A DNA stretch of 8,232 nucleotides from the NCBI GenBank assembly GCA_937864895.1, contig CALMDF010000451.1, positions 1 through 8,232 of the forward strand. The letters run 5' to 3'. The notes beneath the pieces were generated by a model. The model worked only from the letters and a program-made list of their open reading frames with translations. It had not been told where the DNA came from and searched no databases. Shown piece after piece: positions 5,929 through 8,232 of this stretch (positions within the stretch are counted from its first letter, which is position 1; each line of letters opens with the position of its first letter). The DNA comes from an uncultured Holophagales bacterium. Its GTDB lineage: Bacteria > Acidobacteriota > Thermoanaerobaculia > UBA5066. The position numbers and the translations under genes were made by a program.

Positions 5929-7029
5929 GTGAAGAGCTCGCCCCTCGAGACCCGGGTCGTCCCCATCTCCGCCGGGCCCGGCCGCCTCCGCCTCCTCGAC
6001 CAGCGCCGCCTCCCTCGGGAGGAGGCGTGGATCGACTGTCGCTCCGCGGACGACGCCGCCGAGGCGATCCGGAGCCTCGCCGTCCGAGGGGCGCCGCTCA
6101 TCGGCGTCGCGGCCGCCTGGGGCCTCGCGCTCGAGGCGGGCCGCCTGGCGGCGAGGGGCGGGGAGCGCTTCGACGCCGACTGGGAGGAGGCGGCCGCCCG
6201 CATCGCCGAGGCCCGCCCGACGGCGGTGAACCTCGGGGCAGCCGTCGAGAGGGTCCGGACCGCCTTCCGCTCGTCCCTCGGGGCCTCTCCCGCCGAGCGC
6301 GCGGCGCTCCTCGCGGCCGAGGCGGAGCGGTTCGAAGCCGAGGACCGGGCCGCCTGCGAGGCAATGGCGCGGCACGGCGCCGCCTGGATCGCGGCGCGCG
6401 TCGGAGCGCCGGGCGCCGGTCCGCTCGGGGTCCTGACCCACTGCAATGCGGGCGCCCTCGCGACCGCCGGCGTCGGGACGGCGCTCGGCGTCATCCGGGC
6501 GCTCGCGGCCGATCGTCCCGTGGCCGTCTTCGCCGACGAGACCCGCCCGTTCTGGCAGGGGGCTCGCCTCACGGCCTGGGAGCTCGCGAAGGACGGCCTC
6601 GACGTGACGATCCTCCCGGACGTCGCCGCCGCTTCCCTCATCGCCTCCGGCCGCATCGGCGCCGCCATCGTCGGCGCCGACCGGATCGCCGCCAACGGCG
6701 ACGTCGCGAACAAGGTCGGCACCTACGGCGTCGCGCTTGCCTGCCGGGCGCACGGCGTCCCCTTCGTCGTGGCCGCCCCGCGGACGACGCTCGACCCCGC
6801 CTGCCCCACGGGCCGCCAGATCCCGATCGAGTGGCGGGACGGGGCGGAGGTTCTCCTCCTCGACCCGTCGGGAGAGAGCCGTCTCTCCGTCGCCCCTCCC
6901 GGGGTCCCGGCCCTCTATCCCGCCTTCGACGTCACGCCCGCGGCCCTCGTCGACGCCATCGTCACCGAGGCGGGCGTCTCGACGCCGCCGCACGCCGAGG
7001 GGCTCGCGCGCCTCCTCGCCCTCCCGTGA
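5929..7029 (+). CDS. mtnA: S-methyl-5-thioribose-1-phosphate isomerase
   Basis: Converts 5-methylthioribose 1-phosphate to 5-methylthioribulose 1-phosphate in the methionine salvage pathway. It belongs to the eIF2B-like isomerase family. Counting from the GTG at 5929 it has 366 residues. It shows LLDQRRLP (22-29), [15 protein letters not shown] (51-65), the [10 protein letters not shown] loop with the catalytic Cys172, [18 protein letters not shown] (202-219), [20 protein letters not shown] (248-267) with the catalytic Asp251, [10 protein letters not shown] (292-301) and [11 protein letters not shown] (331-341). A GTG at 5899 would add ten residues ([10 protein letters not shown]) not typical of the family. 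Neither start has a ribosome-binding site, and a -10-like box ending at 5922 would place the first transcribed base on the 5929 GTG, so a leaderless message is likely. Related ribose-1,5-bisphosphate isomerases are an alternative, but the motif set favours MtnA. The stop overlaps the tsaD start (GTGA). Confidence 0.92.
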   Translation: MKSSPLETRVVPISAGPGRLRLLDQRRLPREEAWIDCRSADDAAEAIRSLAVRGAPLIGVAAAWGLALEAGRLAARGGERFDADWEEAAARIAEARPTAVNLGAAVERVRTAFRSSLGASPAERAALLAAEAERFEAEDRAACEAMARHGAAWIAARVGAPGAGPLGVLTHCNAGALATAGVGTALGVIRALAADRPVAVFADETRPFWQGARLTAWELAKDGLDVTILPDVAAASLIASGRIGAAIVGADRIAANGDVANKVGTYGVALACRAHGVPFVVAAPRTTLDPACPTGRQIPIEWRDGAEVLLLDPSGESRLSVAPPGVPALYPAFDVTPAALVDAIVTEAGVSTPPHAEGLARLLALP

Positions 7030-8138
7030 GCCTCGTCCTCGGCCTCGAGACCTCCTGCGACGAGACCTCCGTCGCCCTCCTCCGCGAGGACGGCGGGATC
7101 GCGGCGTCCGTCGTCTCGTCGCAGATCGACATGCACCGCCGCTACGGCGGCGTCGTTCCCGAGATCGCCGCGCGCGCCCACCTGACGAACCTCCCGCCGC
7201 TCCTGGACGAGGCCTTCGAGCGGGCCGGAGCGACCCTCGCCGACGTGGGCCTCGTCGTCGCGACGGCCGGCCCCGGCCTCGTCGGCGCGCTCCTCGTCGG
7301 CCTCGCGGAGGGGCGGGGGATCGCCCTCGGCCTCGGCGTTCCCTTCGTCCCGGGCCACCACATCGAGGGGCACGCCCTCTCCCCGTTCCTCGACCTCGAC
7401 GGGGCGCCCGCGCGTCCGCTCCCGCCGAGCTTCGCGGCCCTCGTCGTCTCGGGAGGCCACACGCACGTCTTCTCGTTCACGCCGGAGGCGATCGCGGTCC
7501 TCGCGCGGACGCGGGACGACGCCGCGGGCGAGGCCTACGACAAGGTCGCGAAGATGGCCGGGCTCGGCTACCCGGGCGGGCCGGTCGTCGACCGCCTCGC
7601 GAGGAGCGGCCGGGTCGTCGAGCCGTTCGCCGTCGCGCGATTCAAGGGAGGGTCGCCGGACCTCTCCTTCTCCGGGCTGAAGACGGGCGTGAGGGACCGG
7701 CTCGCCGCCCTCGGCTTCTCGCCGAACACCGGCGTCGCCCTCCGCGGCCCCGTCCTCGAGGAGGAGAACGCGCACCAGGCCCTCCGCGACCTCCTCGCGG
7801 CCTTCCAGGAATCCGTCGTCGCCCAGCTCGAGGACCGCCTCGAGCGCCTGCTCGCCGCGAAACCCTTCCCTCTCCTCACCGTCTCCGGCGGCGTCGCGGC
7901 GAACTCCCTCCTCCGCGAGCGGCTCGCCGCGTGGGGCGCGCGGCACGGCGTCGAGGTCCTCCTCGCCCCCCGCGCCCTCACCTCCGACAACGCGGCGATG
8001 GTCGCCTTCGCGGGCCTCCTCCGGCACCGCGCGGGCGTTTCGCACGAAGGCCTTTCGGCGCCGGCTCGGTCCCGATGGCCGCTCGAGGGGCTGCCGTGGG
8101 TGGCCCCGGCGGCCGCCGGCAGGGATCGACTAGAATAG
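7026..8138 (+). CDS. tsaD: tRNA N6-threonylcarbamoyladenosine (t6A) synthase subunit TsaD
   Basis: TsaD moves the threonylcarbamoyl group from its AMP ester to A37 of tRNAs that read ANN codons, working with TsaB and TsaE in the cytoplasm. The start is the GTG at 7026, which shares GTGA with the mtnA stop; translation is probably coupled, as no ribosome-binding site is seen. The open frame continues far upstream but there only mirrors mtnA. The 370 residues carry GLETSCDETSVAL (6-18), GGVVPEIAARAH (41-52), the metal-binding HHIEGH (111-116; H112 and H116), VVSGGHTHV (140-148), DDAAGEAYDKVAKMAGLGYP (164-183), LSFSGLKTGV (213-222), TVSGGVAANSLLRERL (285-300) and TSDNAAMVA (319-327; D321 metal ligand). 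It is slightly longer than the E. coli protein, through short insertions and a C-terminal tail (about 345-370). Neither TsaB nor TsaE is in the window. Confidence 0.96.
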   Translation: MSLVLGLETSCDETSVALLREDGGIAASVVSSQIDMHRRYGGVVPEIAARAHLTNLPPLLDEAFERAGATLADVGLVVATAGPGLVGALLVGLAEGRGIALGLGVPFVPGHHIEGHALSPFLDLDGAPARPLPPSFAALVVSGGHTHVFSFTPEAIAVLARTRDDAAGEAYDKVAKMAGLGYPGGPVVDRLARSGRVVEPFAVARFKGGSPDLSFSGLKTGVRDRLAALGFSPNTGVALRGPVLEEENAHQALRDLLAAFQESVVAQLEDRLERLLAAKPFPLLTVSGGVAANSLLRERLAAWGARHGVEVLLAPRALTSDNAAMVAFAGLLRHRAGVSHEGLSAPARSRWPLEGLPWVAPAAAGRDRLE

Positions 8139-8160
8139 AGGGTTTGGACGGCCCCCGTCC
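8131..8160 (+). promoter_or_regulatory. Possible lepA promoter -10 and leader hairpin
   Basis: TAGAAT at 8131-8136 overlaps the last codons and stop of tsaD and would start transcription near 8143, giving a leader of about 26 bases before lepA. No clear -35 is visible. GGACGG (8146-8151) and CCGTCC (8155-8160) form a small hairpin with a CCC loop in that leader. There is no purine-rich ribosome-binding site before the ATG at 8169. Confidence 0.35.
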
Positions 8161-8168
8161 GGCCACCT

Positions 8169-8232
8169 ATGCCCGATCCCTCCCGCATCCGGAACTTCTC
8201 GATCGTCGCCCACATCGACCACGGGAAGACGA
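8169..8232 (+). CDS. lepA: Elongation factor 4 (LepA), N-terminal fragment
   Basis: Only the first 21 codons are present. They read MPDPSRIRNFSIVAHIDHGKT and continue past the right edge. IRNFSI(I/V)AHIDHGK is the hallmark start of LepA, a ribosome-associated translational GTPase. The G1 / P-loop (AHIDHGKT) begins at residue 14. BipA/TypA, the nearest alternative, usually starts with a different lead (N-I-A-I-I-A-H-V-D-H-G-K). It lies 30 bases after tsaD on the same strand. Confidence 0.88.
   Translation, partial: MPDPSRIRNFSIVAHIDHGKT

Noticed and set aside
4040..5932. 630-codon + strand open frame opposite tpiA and pgk
   Set aside because: It is antisense to two clear glycolytic enzymes with complete motifs, and its Glu/Gly/Asp/Arg-rich product shows no family.
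5842..6993. 383-codon minus strand open frame opposite mtnA
   Set aside because: Shadow of mtnA with biased composition and no motifs; it would also overlap the divergent promoter region.
6027..7025. Upstream extension of the tsaD frame through mtnA (703 codons in all)
   Set aside because: The upstream part is an Arg/Pro-rich out-of-frame reading of mtnA; TsaD homology begins at the GTG at 7026.

Overview
The window is a GC-rich (by eye about 70 %) stretch of bacterial chromosome, densely packed, with strong G/C preference at third codon positions, CTC as the dominant leucine codon and several GTG starts. The gene set points to a free-living bacterium with bacillithiol synthesis. The Acidobacteriota are my best guess, but this is an inference from gene content and base composition, and no phylogenetic marker was tested. 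Everything recognisable is chromosomal housekeeping or common envelope-associated families. I see no transposase, phage gene, CRISPR array, integron or defence system.

Layout, left to right. (1) The window opens inside a BshA-like GT4 glycosyltransferase on + (to 406). Its 3' end overlaps, tail to tail, the 3' end of an adenosine-deaminase-family gene on - (358-1371). (2) Three small envelope-type genes follow on +: an RDD-family membrane protein (about 1392-1821, with a start problem that suggests a one-base frameshift), a secreted DUF4097-type beta-repeat protein (1875-2696) and a DUF4870-like three-helix membrane protein with an 11-proline N-terminal run (2745-3125). (3) A strong hairpin (3159-3186) separates these from a minus-strand block. 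Read in its own direction that block is pgk (5842-4652), tpiA (4609-3842), secG (3748-3353) and tRNA-Leu(GAG) (3284-3200). This is the widespread glycolysis / SecG / tRNA-Leu gene order. (4) Divergent from pgk, across a short spacer with an AT-rich shared -10-like element, run mtnA (5929 or 5899 to 7029) and tsaD (7026-8138), which overlap by four bases (GTGA). The first codons of lepA (from 8169) close the window.

Functionally, pgk and tpiA supply two central glycolytic steps. secG encodes a subunit of the Sec translocon and the tRNA reads CTC, the favourite Leu codon here. mtnA belongs to methionine salvage, tsaD to t6A tRNA modification and lepA to ribosome function, so the right-hand half is dominated by translation and core metabolism. 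The most useful observations concern gene boundaries and control: the RDD frameshift, a probable leaderless mtnA, a duplicated Ala/Pro tail on SecG, the substrate ambiguity of the deaminase, and the conserved secG/tRNA-Leu(GAG) neighbourhood. I did not find a convincing undescribed system.
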